64,000 bases of DNA from Cordilura impudica (GCA_963682025.1 OY821519.1:74704314-74768313); one strand, 5' to 3'; counted from the first letter of the stretch, positions 31,597-43,899 are shown. Numbers and translations are program-made. The notes: generated by a model not told the origin, from the letters alone.

Positions 31597-32810
31597 AAAG
31601 GTGATTTTTTAGCTATTATCTTCTTGGCAACACTGGTTTAAACAGCTGACGCACGTTTCGTGTTTTGTTTCATTGTGTCAAACATATTCAGTTTGGTCTA
31701 TAATTTAACCATGAATCGTCTTACAAACGAACAACGCTTGCAATTTATTCGGGCTATTGTGACTAAATTTCGCACCAAATTCACATTGTTGGACATTAAA
31801 CCACCAACACGCTTACGTAGAGTCCGAACTGAAGAAAATATCGCAGCTGTATGGGCCAATGTTAATGATGACCATCAATTATAGATTCGTCCCCGTTCGC
31901 AGTAATTGGGCCTCTGTTACTCAACAATGTGGAAAATTTTGCGGAAGGATTTAGATGTGAAGCCTTTCAAAATACAGCTGGTGCAAGAATTGAAGCCGAA
32001 CGACCTACCGCAACGTAGAATTTTTGGTGAATGGGCTCTTGGAAAGTTGGCCGAAGATCCACTTTTTTACCGAAAAATTGTGTTCAGCGACGAAGCTCAT
32101 TTTTGGCTCAATGGGTACGTAAATAAGCAGAATTATCGATTTTGGAGTGAATATCAGCCAGAAGCATTGGAAGAGCTACCAATGCATCCAGAAAAAGTCA
32201 CAGTTTGGTGCGGTTTATGGGCTGGTGGCATCATTGGACCGTACTTCTTCAAAGATGATGCGAATCGTAACGTAACTGTGAATGGTGAGCGATACCGAGA
32301 GATGATATCCAACTTTTTTTTTCCCAAAATGCAAGAACTTGACTTGCATGACATGTGGATTCAACAGGACGGTACCACATGCCGCACAACACGAGCAACA
32401 ATGGACTTATTGAGAGGCGAGTTCGGTGAACATTTTATTTTACGTTCGGGACCGGTCAATTGGACGCCTAGATCGTGCGATTTAACGCCTTTAGACTATT
32501 TTTTGTGGGGCTATGTTAAAGCTCATGTCTATACAGACAATCCCGCTTCAATTGACGCATTGGAAGACAACAGTGAAGCATTTAATCGTGAGATACCGGC
32601 CGAAATGTTGGAAAGAGTATGCCAAAATTGGACTAAGCGGATGGACCATTTGAGGCGCAGCCACGGTCAACATTTGCATGAAATAATCTTCAAATATTAA
32701 ATTATGTGGACTGTACTATCGATTCAAATAAAGATTTCATGCATTTTTCTGAATTTTATGTGGTTTTTTTTTGGAAAACTTTCCTATAGCTCTAAAAAAA
32801 TCACCCTTTT
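31597..32810 (+). mobile_element. Mariner 1, full length, nested in mariner 2
   Basis: The ends AAAGGTGATTTTTTAGC and GCTCTAAAAAAATCACCCTTTT are inverted repeats with TA outside each (31595-31596 and 32811-32812), the standard mariner target duplication. 1,214 bp. It landed about 40 bp inside the left end of mariner 2, so it is the younger of the two. Confidence 0.88.
31711..32700 (+). pseudogene. Mariner 1 transposase, two stops and an N-terminal deletion
   Basis: ATG at 31711 (MNRLTNEQRLQ). Compared with the family as I know it, about 30 residues of the first helix-turn-helix are missing: QRLQ runs straight into FIRAIVTKFRTK. Two in-frame stops (TAG near 31881, TAA near 31902) separate NDDHQL from LGLCYSTMWKILRKDL. 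After that the frame is open to 32700. The catalytic triad survives: D in FSDEAHFWLNG, D in WIQQDGTTCR, D in CDLTPLDYFLWGYVK. It ends HLHEIIFKY, the normal C-terminus. One or two events would separate it from function, but the DNA-binding domain loss is serious. Confidence 0.85.
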
Positions 32811-32879
32811 TAAAAAAACTACTGAAAATTATCTCAAATTTCTTTTTTTATTTGAAAGTGCAATCCTTCCGGTTAATAA

Positions 32880-33931
32880 TGGAAAATAGTTTCATTCAAA
32901 TGGCTGCCTCGGCTGGCCATGCAGTAGCCTACACGATCGGTCCAATTTTTAAGCACATTATCGATTGTGTGCAACTGTATTTCACCAATGGCTTTTCCCG
33001 AATATTGTCTCTGGCTTGTTGGCGTAACACTTATCTTTAAGGGCACCCCACAAATAATAGTCCAACGGTGTCAATTCGCAGCTCCGAGGTGGCCAAACGA
33101 CATCAGCTCTGCGGCTGATAATGCGATCTTCAAAAACAGGGCGCAAAACATCGAGTGTAGCTTCGGCTGTGAGGCACGTAGCGCCGTCCTGTTGAAACCA
33201 AATGTTGCCAATATCCTCCTCTTCCATTTTTGTGAACAAAAATTCATTCAACATGGCCCTATAACAATCGCCACTGACTGTAACGGCCACTCCTTGCTCA
33301 TTTTCAAAGAAAAATGGCCCAATTATGCCTCTGGACCAAAATCCGCACCAAAAAGTGACTCGTTTTGGGTGTATCGGCTTTTCAATGTATGCTTGCGGGT
33401 TGTCTGTGCCCCAAATGCGACAATTTTGCTTGTTTACATACCCGGCAAGATCAAAATGAGCTTCATCTGGAAAGATGATTTTTCTTTGGCAAAATCGGCA
33501 TCTTCGGTAAGTCGATCGCAGGCCCACTTAGCGAAGCGAAAATGCATTGGATGGTCAGTTGGCTTCAACTCCTGAACCAATTGGACTTTGTATGGCGTCA
33601 TACTAAGGTCTTTATGCAAAATTCGTCTCAATGATGCCTCCGAAATGTTCAATTCTTGAGAACGACGGTGAATTGATGTTGATGGCGCTTCACGCACACT
33701 TTCTGCCACAGCAGCAATATTCTAGGGTGTACGCACTGTTTTTGGCTTTACACGCTTTGGTTTATCGATGAAGATGCCAGTTTCTTTCATAACGATAACG
33801 AACATACGGAGCTGACGGTGCTTCCCTTCTTCCAAAATCCGTACGCAATTTTCGCACACATTCTGCAACATTACCATGATTTTCAAAGTAATGTCGCAAT
33901 ATTTCCCAGCATTGTTCAAGCGTATATACAC
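32880..33931 (-). pseudogene. Mariner 2 transposase, frameshifted
   Basis: On the minus strand the N-terminus is decayed in several frames near 33720-33931 (PKRVKPKTVRTP). The frame 33434-33709 gives ESVREAPSTSIHRRSQEL and KVQLVQELKPTDHPMHF. A shift leads to 32982-33527 with D in FPDEAHFDLAGYVNKQN, D in WFQQDGATCLTAEAT and D in CELTPLDYYLWG. A last shift near 32990 reaches the C-terminal block NWTDRVGYCMASRGSHLNE in another frame. All three catalytic D are present; at least three breaks make it inactive. Similar to but clearly distinct from mariner 1. Confidence 0.8.
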
Positions 33932-34194
33932 AACTACATTCGTTCAGAGGAAGGATAAAACTAATTATCTGTCAAATCAGACATGAGCTAGGTGTTACCA
34001 TTCACGAAATAAGCAGTAGTTGAAAAAAAAAACGTTAGATGGCGGACCCTTTAGCTTAACAAGTTTTGAAGATAAACCCAGTAATTAAAGATCACTTCAT
34101 AAATTTTTTTTAAATAAATTTTTCACTTTCTTCGCCACATTATTTCAGGGACTGTTAGAGCTAGTGTTCCAAATTCCAAATATTTTTTAACTTA

Positions 34195-34600
34195 CTAAGG
34201 TGGAACAATCATGAAAACTTTTATCAAAATCGTAGACGGTAGGGTCAAAAAAGATAATTTTCTTGAAATTATAAAAAACAGAAGAAAAAAATTTTTATCC
34301 AAAAAAATTTTCGATGAAATGATTTTGAGAATGAATTCGAGGCTACGGCCAGCGCGCCTGTTCTTAACGAAGCGCATTCTGCTTATTTTTTCGAGGAGTG
34401 CTGGCCGTATGTCACGAAAAATATAAACAATGTCGGCCTCCAAGGTGTCAATTGCTGCCGGTTTATCAGCACTAACAAATTACTTTACGTAGTCCCACAG
34501 GAAATAATCGAGAGGGGTCAAATCGCAAGGCTTTGGAAGCCAATTGACAGGTCCATTTCTCGACCCAAATTTTATTTAAAATTGATTGTCCAGATCAATG
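34195..34600 (-). pseudogene. Mariner-family transposase C-terminal fragment
   Basis: The minus strand from about 34580 reads GPVNWLPKPCDLTPLDYFLW, then after a stop EADIVYIFRDIRPALLEK and EFILKIISSK. These match the mariner C-terminus (third catalytic D in TPLDYFLW, then the LEDNIRRVIADIRP-type helix). N-terminal and central parts are absent. The same region is repeated at 46260-46520. Confidence 0.7.
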
Positions 34601-34899
34601 TCATCCATAAAAGAGGTAGATTTCTATGTTACGTGCAAGAAAAGAACTAGAAAGCAAATTATTATCATGAGTTAACTTGCTGTCTTTGCGAAAAACCCGT
34701 TTGGTGGTTAGCCTTCCAAATTGTTTGCGTTCCCTGTATAGAAAATATGTAGAACTATACTTCATTCTTCACTATACGTAAATACATACGTAAAACAGAT
34801 TTGTCTTTAAATAAAATAATTTTTGTTTACAAAATAAACCTATTTTATATATAAAAACATACAGGAAGTAGAAAACTACACAAAGGTAGGATTATGACG

Positions 34900-35665
34900 T
34901 TTTTTCAAGGTTAAATACGGTTAAAATATTCAACTGATATCACAACAAAATTAAATTTACTATTGAAAAAGAGGAAAATAATTCTATAGCGTATCTGGAT
35001 ATGAAAATCCATACAAATAATAAGAATATATAAACTGATTGGTTAACAAAAACAGTAGCATCAGGACGTCTAATGTATTACAACTCTACACAACCACAAA
35101 CACAGAAAATAAACACTGTTTCAAATTTAATCAACAAAGCTTTAAAACTGAGTGACAACAAATTCAAGGACAAAAATATAAATAAAGTGAAAGATATTTT
35201 AATACAGAATAGTTAACCAAACAATATTATAAACAATTTAATATAAAAAAAAGCTACAACTGAAAATCTCGAAAACTGTAAGATTAACAACACATCTGGC
35301 AACAACAAAAAAGTTTAGAGTCTGTCATAAGAAACAATAAACCACGAAGAAGCGTCATTAGCACATAAGCCCAACAGAACAATTAACGCGCTTTTTACAA
35401 AACCCAAAACAAAAATAGAAAAGGGAGAGCAAAGTAGTGTAGTATACGATATAAAATGCATTGGTAAACCAAACGAAAGCTGTGGTGACGTAAACATAGG
35501 AACCACAAAAAGAAGTATGAACACAAGAGTAGCAGAACACGAAGCTAACATTTGAAAAAATAAACAAGCAACAGCTCTAGCACAGCATTGTTTAGAAAAG
35601 GGACACACTAGAGAATAAACGATATACTTTGGAAAAATTGTGAATACAACAAAAACAACAAAACG
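34900..35665 (+). pseudogene. Penelope-like element remnant (RT end plus GIY-YIG endonuclease)
   Basis: Broken plus-strand reading. NNSIAYLDMKIHTNNKNI and TDWLTKTVASGRLMYYNS are the conserved end of a Penelope-like RT. Further on, SSVVYDIKCIGKPNE, then VNIGTTKRSMNTRVAEHEAN and TALAQHCLEKGHT are the GIY-YIG-type endonuclease (here NIGTTKRS corresponds to IYIG-T-KRSL). Several stops interrupt it. Minus-strand ORFs of 97 and 69 codons here are shadows. These elements insert by target-primed reverse transcription and differ from both LINEs and LTR elements. The first half is missing. Confidence 0.75.
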
Positions 35666-35794
35666 GATGACATAGACAACATTAACGCAAATTATACCAT
35701 CGCAATTATTTAGTTTAGTTTCTTACTTCAACTGTGATACTTAGTTTATAGATTTTACTGCGATATTTAATTTTTGTTTTTGCATTTATTAGTA

Positions 35795-36130
35795 TACCCT
35801 ACACACCTCAGTGGCAGAGGGTATATATATGTTTGTTTTTCCGTTTGTAACGCATCGAAATAAATTCCTGAGACCCCAAAAAAAAATATATTTTCTTGAT
35901 CCTTATAACAAGGGAAGTTGATTTACCGATGACCGTCTGTCCGTCTGTCTGTGGAAATCACGATCACGCCGTCAATATCTAAGCTAGACCGTTCGTTTTT
36001 GTATAAAATCGTTTATTAACATCCCAAAGGAGTTGCTGTTTAAAATCGTCAAAATCGGTCAAAGCGTTCACGAGCTATGAATGAAACTTTGAAAAACTCT
36101 TGAAAAAATAAAATTTTTCGGTGTGTTTGT
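35795..36130 (-). repeat. Dispersed repeat B, copy 2
   Basis: Reverse-orientation match to 14200-14490: TATACCCTACACACCTCAGT at its end, GTTTGTAACGCATCG, CCTTATAACAAGGGAAGTTG, the GTCTGTCCGTCTGTCTGTGG run and TTTAAAATCGTCAAAATCGG. Noncoding. Confidence 0.65.
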
Positions 36131-36251
36131 TGGTTTTCGTAAGATATGTTGTATATGTTGTAATTCTTCGTAATGTTGAAGTCATTACAGTTGTGTGTAT
36201 ATTAATACTGCACGTGTCACATTGGCCCAAGCAAGTTTTACCACATATTTT

Positions 36252-36339
36252 TTATCGTTAAAATTAAATATTAAAAGTTAAAAATTAAAAATTAATAAAA
36301 ATAAGAAGTGGAAAATGAAAATGAAAAATGGAAAATGGA

Positions 36340-36392
<53 letters not shown>

Positions 36393-36584
36393 GAAAATTG
36401 AAAAATGGAAAATGAAAATTTAAAATTAAAAAACTATAAATGAAAAATGGAAATTTAAAAATTAAAAATGGAAAATGAAAAATGGAAAACGGAAAACGAA
36501 AAATTAAAAATGGAAAATTAAAAATGAAAAATGAAAAATGAAAAATGAAAATTGAAAAATGGAAAATGGAAAATGGAAAATGAA

Positions 36585-36616
<32 letters not shown>

Positions 36617-36846
36617 CAAAAATGAAAAATGGAATGTGAAAAATGGAAAAATGGAAAAAGAAAAGTGGAAAATGGATTATGGAAAATGAAAAATGAAAAA
36701 TGAAAAATGAAAAATAAAAAATGATAAATGGAAAATGAAATATTAAAATTGAAAAATGGAAAATGGAAAATGAAAAATGGAAAACGGAAAACGAAAAATT
36801 AAAAATGGAAAATGGAAAATTAAAAATGAAAAATGAAAAATGAAAT

Positions 36847-36888
<42 letters not shown>

Positions 36889-37280
36889 GTGAAAAATGGA
36901 AAATGAAAAATGTAAAATGGAAAAATGAAAAATGGAAAATGGAAAATGAAAAATTAAAAATGGAAAATGAAAAATTTTAAATTAAAAATGGCAAATGGAA
37001 TATGAAAAATTAAAAATAAAAATTGAAAAATAAATGGAAAATGAAAAATTTTAAATTAACAATGGCAAATGGAATATGGAAAATGGAAAACTGGAAAATG
37101 AAAAATGAAAATTAAAAATAAAAATTGAAAAATAAAAATTGAAAAATGAAAAATGAAAAATAAAAATTGAAAAAATGGAAAATGAAAAATTAAAATTGAA
37201 AAATGGAAAATGAAAATGGAACGAACGAAAAATTAAAATGGAAATTGAAAATGGAAAAAATAAAATGAAAAAATGAAAAT

Positions 37281-37315
<35 letters not shown>

Positions 37316-37447
37316 ATGGAAAATCAAAAATGAAAAATGGAAAGTGAAAAATGAAAAATGAAAAAAGAAAAGTGGAAATGGAAAAATGGAAAATGGAAAA
37401 TGGAAAATTAAAAATTAAAAAATGGAAAGTGAAAAATTTTAATTAAA

Positions 37448-37478
<31 letters not shown>

Positions 37479-37580
37479 TAAAAATTAAAAACGAAAATGG
37501 AAGTGGAATATGGAAAGTGAAAAATGGAAAATGAAAAATGAAAATATAAAAATTGAAAAATGGAAAAAGGAAAATGAAAA
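36252..37580 (+). repeat. A-rich array, (ATGGAAA)n-type
   Basis: Irregular tandem of AAAATGGAAAATGAAA-like 7-mers. Differs from the composite arrays by frequent GG. No module M inside. Confidence 0.9.
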
Positions 37581-38340
37581 ATAAAAAATTAAAAATTAAA
37601 AATTAAAAATTAAAAAAAAATTAAAAATTAAAAATTAAAAATTAAAAATTAAAAATTAAAAATTAAAATTAAAAATTAAAAATTAAAAATTAAAAATTAA
37701 AAATTAAAAATTAAAAATTAAAAATTAAAAATTAAAAAATTAAAAATTAAAAATTAAAAATTAAAAATTAAAAATTAAAATTAAAAATTAAAAATTAAAA
37801 TTAAAAATTAAAAATTAAAATTAAAAATTAAAAATTAAAAATTAAAAATTAAAAATTAAAAATTAAAAATTAAAAAATTAAAAAATTAAAAATTAAAAAT
37901 TAAAAATAAAATTAAAAATTAAAATTAAAAATTTAAAAATTTAAAATTAAAAATTAAAAATTAAAAATTAAAAATTAAAAATTAAAATTAAAAAATTAAA
38001 ATAAAATTAAAAATTAAAAATTAAAAATTAAAATTAAAAATTAAAAATTAAAAATTAAAATTAAAAATTAAAAAATTAAAAATTAAAAATTAAAAATTAA
38101 AAATTAAAAATTAAAAAATTAAAAATTAAAAATTAAAAATTAAAAATAAAAATTAAAATAAAATTAAAAATTAAAATTAAAAATTAAAATTAAAATTAAA
38201 AATTAAAAATTAAAAATTAAAAATTAAAAATTAAAAATTAAAATTAAAAATTAAAAATTAAAAATTAAAAATTAAAAATAAAAAATTAAAAATTAAAATT
38301 AAAAATTAAAAATTAAAAATTAAAAATTAAAAATTAAAAA
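37581..38340 (+). repeat. Nearly homogeneous (AAAAATT)n array
   Basis: About 760 bp of a 7-bp AAAAATT unit with only occasional length variants, bounded by the more irregular GGAAAATG array on both sides (it returns at 38340-38490). The high uniformity suggests recent expansion. Confidence 0.9.
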
Positions 38341-38489
38341 TGTGAAAAATCGAAAATGGAAAATGAAAAATGAGAAGTGGAAAATGAAAAATGGAAAATG
38401 AGAAATTAAAAATTAAAAACTAAAAATGAAAAACGAAAGATGAAAATTGAAAAGTGAAAAATAGAAAGTGATAAATTAAAAATGGAAAT

Positions 38490-40790
38490 TCAAAATGAAC
38501 AAGGTGAGGGTATCATATGTATATGTTTTTTAATGATTTTTTTTTTTGTCTTTATGTCGTTGTAAATAAAACAATATTATATGTGTTTAAAAATTGTATG
38601 TAAAGATTGACCAAATATTATTTGTAGTAAAATGTTTTTTAGTACTAAATTATCATGTTGATGCACTGACTAATGTTCTTTTTGTACATTCTTATATTAA
38701 CGTTGCCAGATTTAATAAATATCATCCCTCATGAAACTGGAAAAATACCAGAGAAACATTGGATAGAAAAATGAAAGAAATTAATCTTTTATTTACTTTT
38801 TAAGAAAATACATGACCTTGAAAGCCCAAATTAAAATATTCTAATACAAATGCTATAGAAAATTCCTTTATTTTCCGAATAAATACTTATTCAACTGTTT
38901 TTGATAATCGTTTGTTTATATTACATATCTAAAATAAAACTACATGAAACGTTTTTTAAGGTATTCTCAGATTTTTTTTTTCAATCACAAAATGTATTTT
39001 TGTTCATTACTTTATTCCTTTTCTTAATGTTTGTTTAAATACAATGTCATTTAAAATTAATTAATTTGAATGACGACAAAGACAACATGTTGGCACAGCT
39101 GATGTTTATAAGCATTTTCTTTATTTTTCTTTTGTTATATAAAAAATAACATTAGAAACAAATAACACACAAACAAACGACACATTTTTTATTTTTTCTA
39201 ATTTATAGCTAAATTTCTGTAAGTAAATAAAAACGATTTGGTAAATATATTTCCCGGTTTGTCAATAATTTTCGTTGTTCGTTGATTTTGATATATACTG
39301 ATTATACCATACCCAACGCCATGAGTTTTGAAGAAAGTTTTTAACTCCAGCTTACCTAAGTAAGGAGTTGTTTGTTCAAGCAAATAGTTTTCAGTACAAA
39401 CGAAATTCTGTTATTTTCGGAAAATAAATTTGTATTAACATTTTTAATAGTTATTCTAACCAAATTACTGTGCTCAACGCATATTGGCGGTGCAGTTTGT
39501 TTATTGCTGTTATTTAAAATCAAACTACATGATAAGGTTTTTTAGCTTCATCTTTCTTTTTGTATATATATTTCCAATTTCAAAAAAGGATATGCTATTC
39601 ATTCTTCTACTCTTTTTTCATGAAATTTTTGTATAGGTGAAGTTTTATTTAAATTCAAACCAGCATTCGAAATTCGAGTGTAAATTTTGGGTAAATTTAT
39701 TCTTTCATTCAATTTTTTTCTTTCAGTGTTCTTTATTTTATATATGTAAAAAAAGTTATGGATATTTAAATAAAATTCATTACATTGTGAATTTTCAAAT
39801 AAAATTCATTATATTTCATTATAAATATTTGTTGAACACATAGAAGATATATAAATGGGTTGCTCAATAAATAATTTTATAAGAGCGTAAAGGTATGCTA
39901 ATCAATTTTTGCCAATTCACAATTAAGCACGTTAACCAATTTAATAAACATAAACACATCACTGTATAGTTGAAATATGTGTGTTGTATGTATACGTTAG
40001 GAGCAACTTTAAATGAGTATTGCTCTACAAAAATATACCAGGTGGTGCACATCTTCAAAGAAATACCTATCTAATTGTATATTTTTTTGTCAAAATCGCT
40101 TCGTTATGGAAGGAATAGAGGTTGTCATAATAAACCGCCTTGCCTCTTAATATTATAGTAGTAGATTCTAGTCCCAGAAATTCTAGGAAATTCTAGTTTT
40201 TCATTTAATAAATTATTGACCCTAAAGGTATGCTGACCAATTTTAGACAATTCGCAATACAACACTTTTTTGGTTTATGTCAAAAATAATTATTCAATTC
40301 AATACAATTATTATTGTGAATGAAAAACACAAATTCATTTTTTTTTGCAAGCACATTAATAAATTTAATAAACACAGACATAGCATTGTAAAATTTAATG
40401 TATATGTTAGTAGCAACCTTAAGATACGTTTGGCCAGAATCGTGAGATAACTGTATACCAAATCAATGGTCAGTAGAAATTGCTTTTACCTATTAATATT
40501 ATAGATACTTGAATCACGACGTATTCAACAAGTTCCACCAACAGATGTATATGAACATTATAGTAATTTTGCTTTTGTTATGTAAAAAAGAGGACGGCAA
40601 TCGTTTTTTATTGATCTAGATCTATAAAACGAAATAAATATTTTTAGAGCTTTGTCGTTTAAATTGGTTGTTATAAATAATCGAGAACTGCTTTGAATTC
40701 AACTGAAAATATAATAGCCCAGTTTTTATATGTAAATATATTGATTTGTTTTAATTTAAGTACATTTTCAGTTAATTTCACAATAAAACA
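38490..40790. other. Intron-like noncoding stretch with a diverged direct duplication
   Basis: Short ORFs only. AAAGGTATGCTAATCAATTT (39889 on) and AAAGGTATGCTGACCAATTT (40226 on) start two similar segments that continue through TTTAATAAACA and TTAGGAGCAAC/TTAGTAGCAAC; the second carries extra sequence. No protein similarity recognised. Confidence 0.5.
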
Positions 40791-40791
40791 C

Positions 40792-41303
40792 ATGATTTTG
40801 GACTCACTTCTGACAATTGCACCTGAAAGTAGCCCCAAATATAAGAACTTCTGCATCATACGTTTTGTCAAGTTGGCTGCCATTATAATATAATGGCCAT
40901 ACGAATTTTTTTTGTTGAAGGTAGATTTCTATCACTTTTTGTATATTTTAACACGGTTATAACTTGGTAGCCGTACGGAATATCTCTTTTGCGTCTCAAA
41001 CAAAGTTGTAGATTTTGCGTAGGAGAAAAAAAGCGGAACAAACAAACCTCCGCAAGCAATTCATCGAATATCGAAGGAGTTTTAGGAAGGAACCGTGTAC
41101 AGCGATATGACATGCAGACACGAGTGGATAAGTTGCTGTATTATTAAAAAAAAAAAAAAAAACTCCATGACGTTAAAATTACATTCCATGCATTTCCACC
41201 TTGATTATAATGGCAGCCAACTTGACAAAACGAATGATGCAGAAGTTCTTATTTTTCGGGCTACTTTCAGTTGCAATTCTTAGACTTGAGTCCCAAATCA
41301 ATA
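40792..41303. repeat. Foldback element with about 97-bp arms
   Basis: 40792-40888 and 41206-41302 are inverted copies: TGCATCATACGTTTTGTCAA with GTTGGCTGCCATTATAAT on one arm, ATAATGGCAGCCAACTTGAC with AAACGAATGATGCAG on the other. The spacer is about 317 bp, and short ORFs in it are incidental. Probably a non-autonomous DNA transposon. Confidence 0.75.
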
Positions 41304-41344
41304 AGCTGAAAAATCTTGTCCTTTGTTATAATGACAAAATATTT

Positions 41345-41440
41345 AGAGTGTATAGAAAATTAACATAAACCAAATTTAAGTGGCATTGTTATGAATTTTG
41401 TTCCCCGCGGATATCAAAAAGCTCATATCGAAAGTTCATA
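41345..41440 (+). repeat. Dispersed module M, short fragment
   Basis: TATAGAAAATTAACATAAACC, AAGTGGCATTGTTATGAATT and GATATCAAAAAGCTCATATC match the region of M around its GGCTGCAGATATG landmark. 41440-42330 shows nothing else recognisable. Confidence 0.5.
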
Positions 41441-42329
41441 TAATTTATTTTTGTTATTTTGTTCTATTCATCTCGTAAAACGAAAAATAACAAAACTTTT
41501 TAAACAAATTGGCAGCATATTGGCAATTTGTTTTTGTTGGACGGACGGATTTTTTTTTTTTGTCAGTTTTTAAGATGTAATCAACAGAATGTGCGTATGA
41601 GCAATTTTTTTCTTCGAAATGTTAATATCCGTTTTTCATGTGGATACGAACTGTTCTAGAAAAATTGAAAATATCAAATCTACTGTTGCTGCAATACATC
41701 TACATATGTATTTTGATTTTTCTACACATATTATTTAAAGACCAACAGTGTCGATAATAATTTAAAAATTTTTAACTTTAATATTTTGAGAAAGCATTCA
41801 GTTTCACCATGAAGAATTTTACTGCATTATATAAATCATGTTATTACCATCAATATAATAAAACTTTTACTTATTTGCTTACAATGCCAAGAGTTCTCAC
41901 GACCCAACATTAAGATTTCAAACATAAACGAAATCCGTTTGGCCACAATTCGGCAGTCACGATTCAGACGCTTTTCAAAGAAATCGACACTAAATTACAA
42001 GCACTTGATTTTGTCATTTGCAATAGCCAATTATGACATCCACTTTATATGCGACGGCCTTAGAATTTTGGGATATTACATCAGCTGTCATCACAGACAA
42101 CATATTTGTGTTACCCAAAATTAAAAGACAGTTATTGTTATCTTTTTAAAATCATACATATATTTAACTAAGGAGTGAGATCGAAAAAATCTTAAAATAC
42201 ATAAAATTTAATAATATTTTAATTAAAATTATGCAAATTATAATTTTAATCACAATATGTGAACTTATGGGTCTTTTCCAGAAATCTTTTTATTACGGAT
42301 TTTATAATGGTTAATGTCAATTTTTGGAA

Positions 42330-42720
42330 CCGGTAGCCCAGATCCATGTAAAATATTCCACAGTTTGGATCGCCTTCTACTCCCTTTTCAAAAGAGCCCT
42401 ATATGGCTTAACTACTGTTAGTTCTGGACAGTTTGGAGGATTTGCTTCCCTTGCTACAAAACCATATTATTGTTCTAGTACCGCTCGAGAGTTTTATTAC
42501 CGTAGTGATAGTACCAAATCAGTCCATAAATATGTGGTATTTTTTTTTTAACAATCCTTAATATAAATTTCGGTATTTATAGAGCCCGTTGTCATAAATG
42601 ACTTGCAGCTTTTGCCGCAGCATCATATTGATTCTCATGTTTTTGGGCTCAAACTTTTTTGCAGCATTCCAGTCTTGAACTATTAGGACTTTTTATATTT
42701 TTAAGCCACGTAAATTGGCT
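42330..42720 (-). pseudogene. Tc1/mariner-superfamily transposase C-terminal fragment, family uncertain
   Basis: The minus-strand reading contains FVAREANPPNCPEL, then a decayed PYRALLKRE block, matching the PPNCPQLRPIEKYWA-KR pattern of some IS630/Tc1/mariner transposases around the last catalytic residue. A preceding TDLVLSL block fits the conserved segment before it. The frame is broken by stops. The plus ORF at 42324-42551 is its shadow. Confidence 0.5.
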
Positions 42721-42784
42721 TTAAACAAATATTGCGTGCACTGAGCTAATCGGGATATATTGGGAGCTCTTTATATCCTATACT

Positions 42785-43425
42785 GCTATGTTTTGAGGGT
42801 ATAATGAGTTTGTGATGACCCACATTTTATTATACCGATACATTTTATTATACCCTTTCTTAGCCGATCTACCGATATCCGTCCGTCCATCTGTCTGTCT
42901 GCCTGTCTATCTGTGTAAACATTTTAATGGAACTACTGGTCACAAATATGGCATATACTTTTTTTTTTGGCCATAAGGCGAAAGATGTTGAAATTGGTGA
43001 AAATCGGTGTATGATCAGACCTAGCTGCCCTACAAATCACCCCTGTGAGATCGACTGAAATTCCCATAAGTTCCAAATTATCAAATTCTTAATGATAGCT
43101 TTCACATCGTCACTTAAACCAACCAAAACAAAAATATATCTATTACAGATTTTTCTAAAATGTGGTTTGTATCCTTTTTTGCAAAATATAAGTGACTTTC
43201 CCAAATATGGCCAGGATCGATCCTTTTCGACCTAATGCCCATATAAATATTGCATCCGATATAGACTTTTTCAGATCTGCAGACAAAAAGTAATAATAAC
43301 ACTATCACTTAAATTTTGTTATGCCCATTTTCTATACCCAATTAGTTGGACCTAAGACTAGTGCTCTAAACGCATCATATAGGGTATAGTTGGTCTAGAC
43401 CGTCCATAATTTTCGTACTTTTTTC
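42785..43425 (-). repeat. Dispersed module M, diverged reverse copy
   Basis: Reverse M landmarks: GGGTATAATGAGTTTGTGAT, GTCCGTCCATCTGTCTGTCT, GAAAATCGGTGTATGATCAG, CCAGGATCGATCCTTTTCGA, CAATTAGTTGGACCTAAGAC, GGTCTAGACCGTCCATAATTT. 43425-43895 holds a second, more decayed segment of similar kind (TAATCGGTCTAGACTGACCA). Confidence 0.7.
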
Positions 43426-43899
43426 AATATGCTGTCTATCTTCTTGGCCTTATAAATATCATATGGACTTTTCTCTCTTTCCGAAATATGGTCAAATTTT
43501 TTTTTACATATTCTAACAACATTTGAAACATTGATTAGAATCGGATCACTTTCAACCTAGCCTTACCAATAAGGTGGACCTGATACTAATTCTATAAATT
43601 CATGAGATAGGGTATCGCATAATCGGTCTAGACTGACCATACCTTTCATATTTATTTTAATATCTTCTCGGCCTTAAAAATGTTATATAGACCTTCCTTT
43701 CTTTCGGAACTATGATCAAGTTCTCTTGATACATTCTAATAACATTGGAAATAATTGGACGGCAGACCTTTTTTATAACCAAGTTGGATCTTATTGAAAA
43801 CATTTAATAATTTTAGTACTTACTTCTATTTCATCACTCGTCTGAATCAAACTAAGCACAAATGAACAATATTGTCATTAAAAATAATAATTGACATAC

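Larger units (their letters stand above)
31553..34051 (-). mobile_element. Mariner 2, full length, split by mariner 1
   Basis: The left end AAGGGTCCGCCTATTAAC (31553) and right end GTTAGATGGCGGACCCTT (to 34051) are inverted repeats, each bordered by TA. Removing the nested mariner (31595-32810) leaves about 1.28 kb, the usual mariner size. The transposase is on the minus strand. Confidence 0.85.

Noticed and set aside
35315..35608. 97-codon minus ORF with hydrophobic segments
   Set aside because: Antisense shadow of the Penelope-like endonuclease region, whose plus-strand motifs are diagnostic.
36252..38490. CRISPR-like or satellite centromere array
   Set aside because: No spacer structure and units of about 7 bp with irregular variation; simple-sequence expansion explains it.
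42324..42551. 75-codon plus ORF with mixed composition
   Set aside because: The minus strand carries a transposase-like PPNCPEL block over the same bases, so the plus ORF is taken as a shadow.
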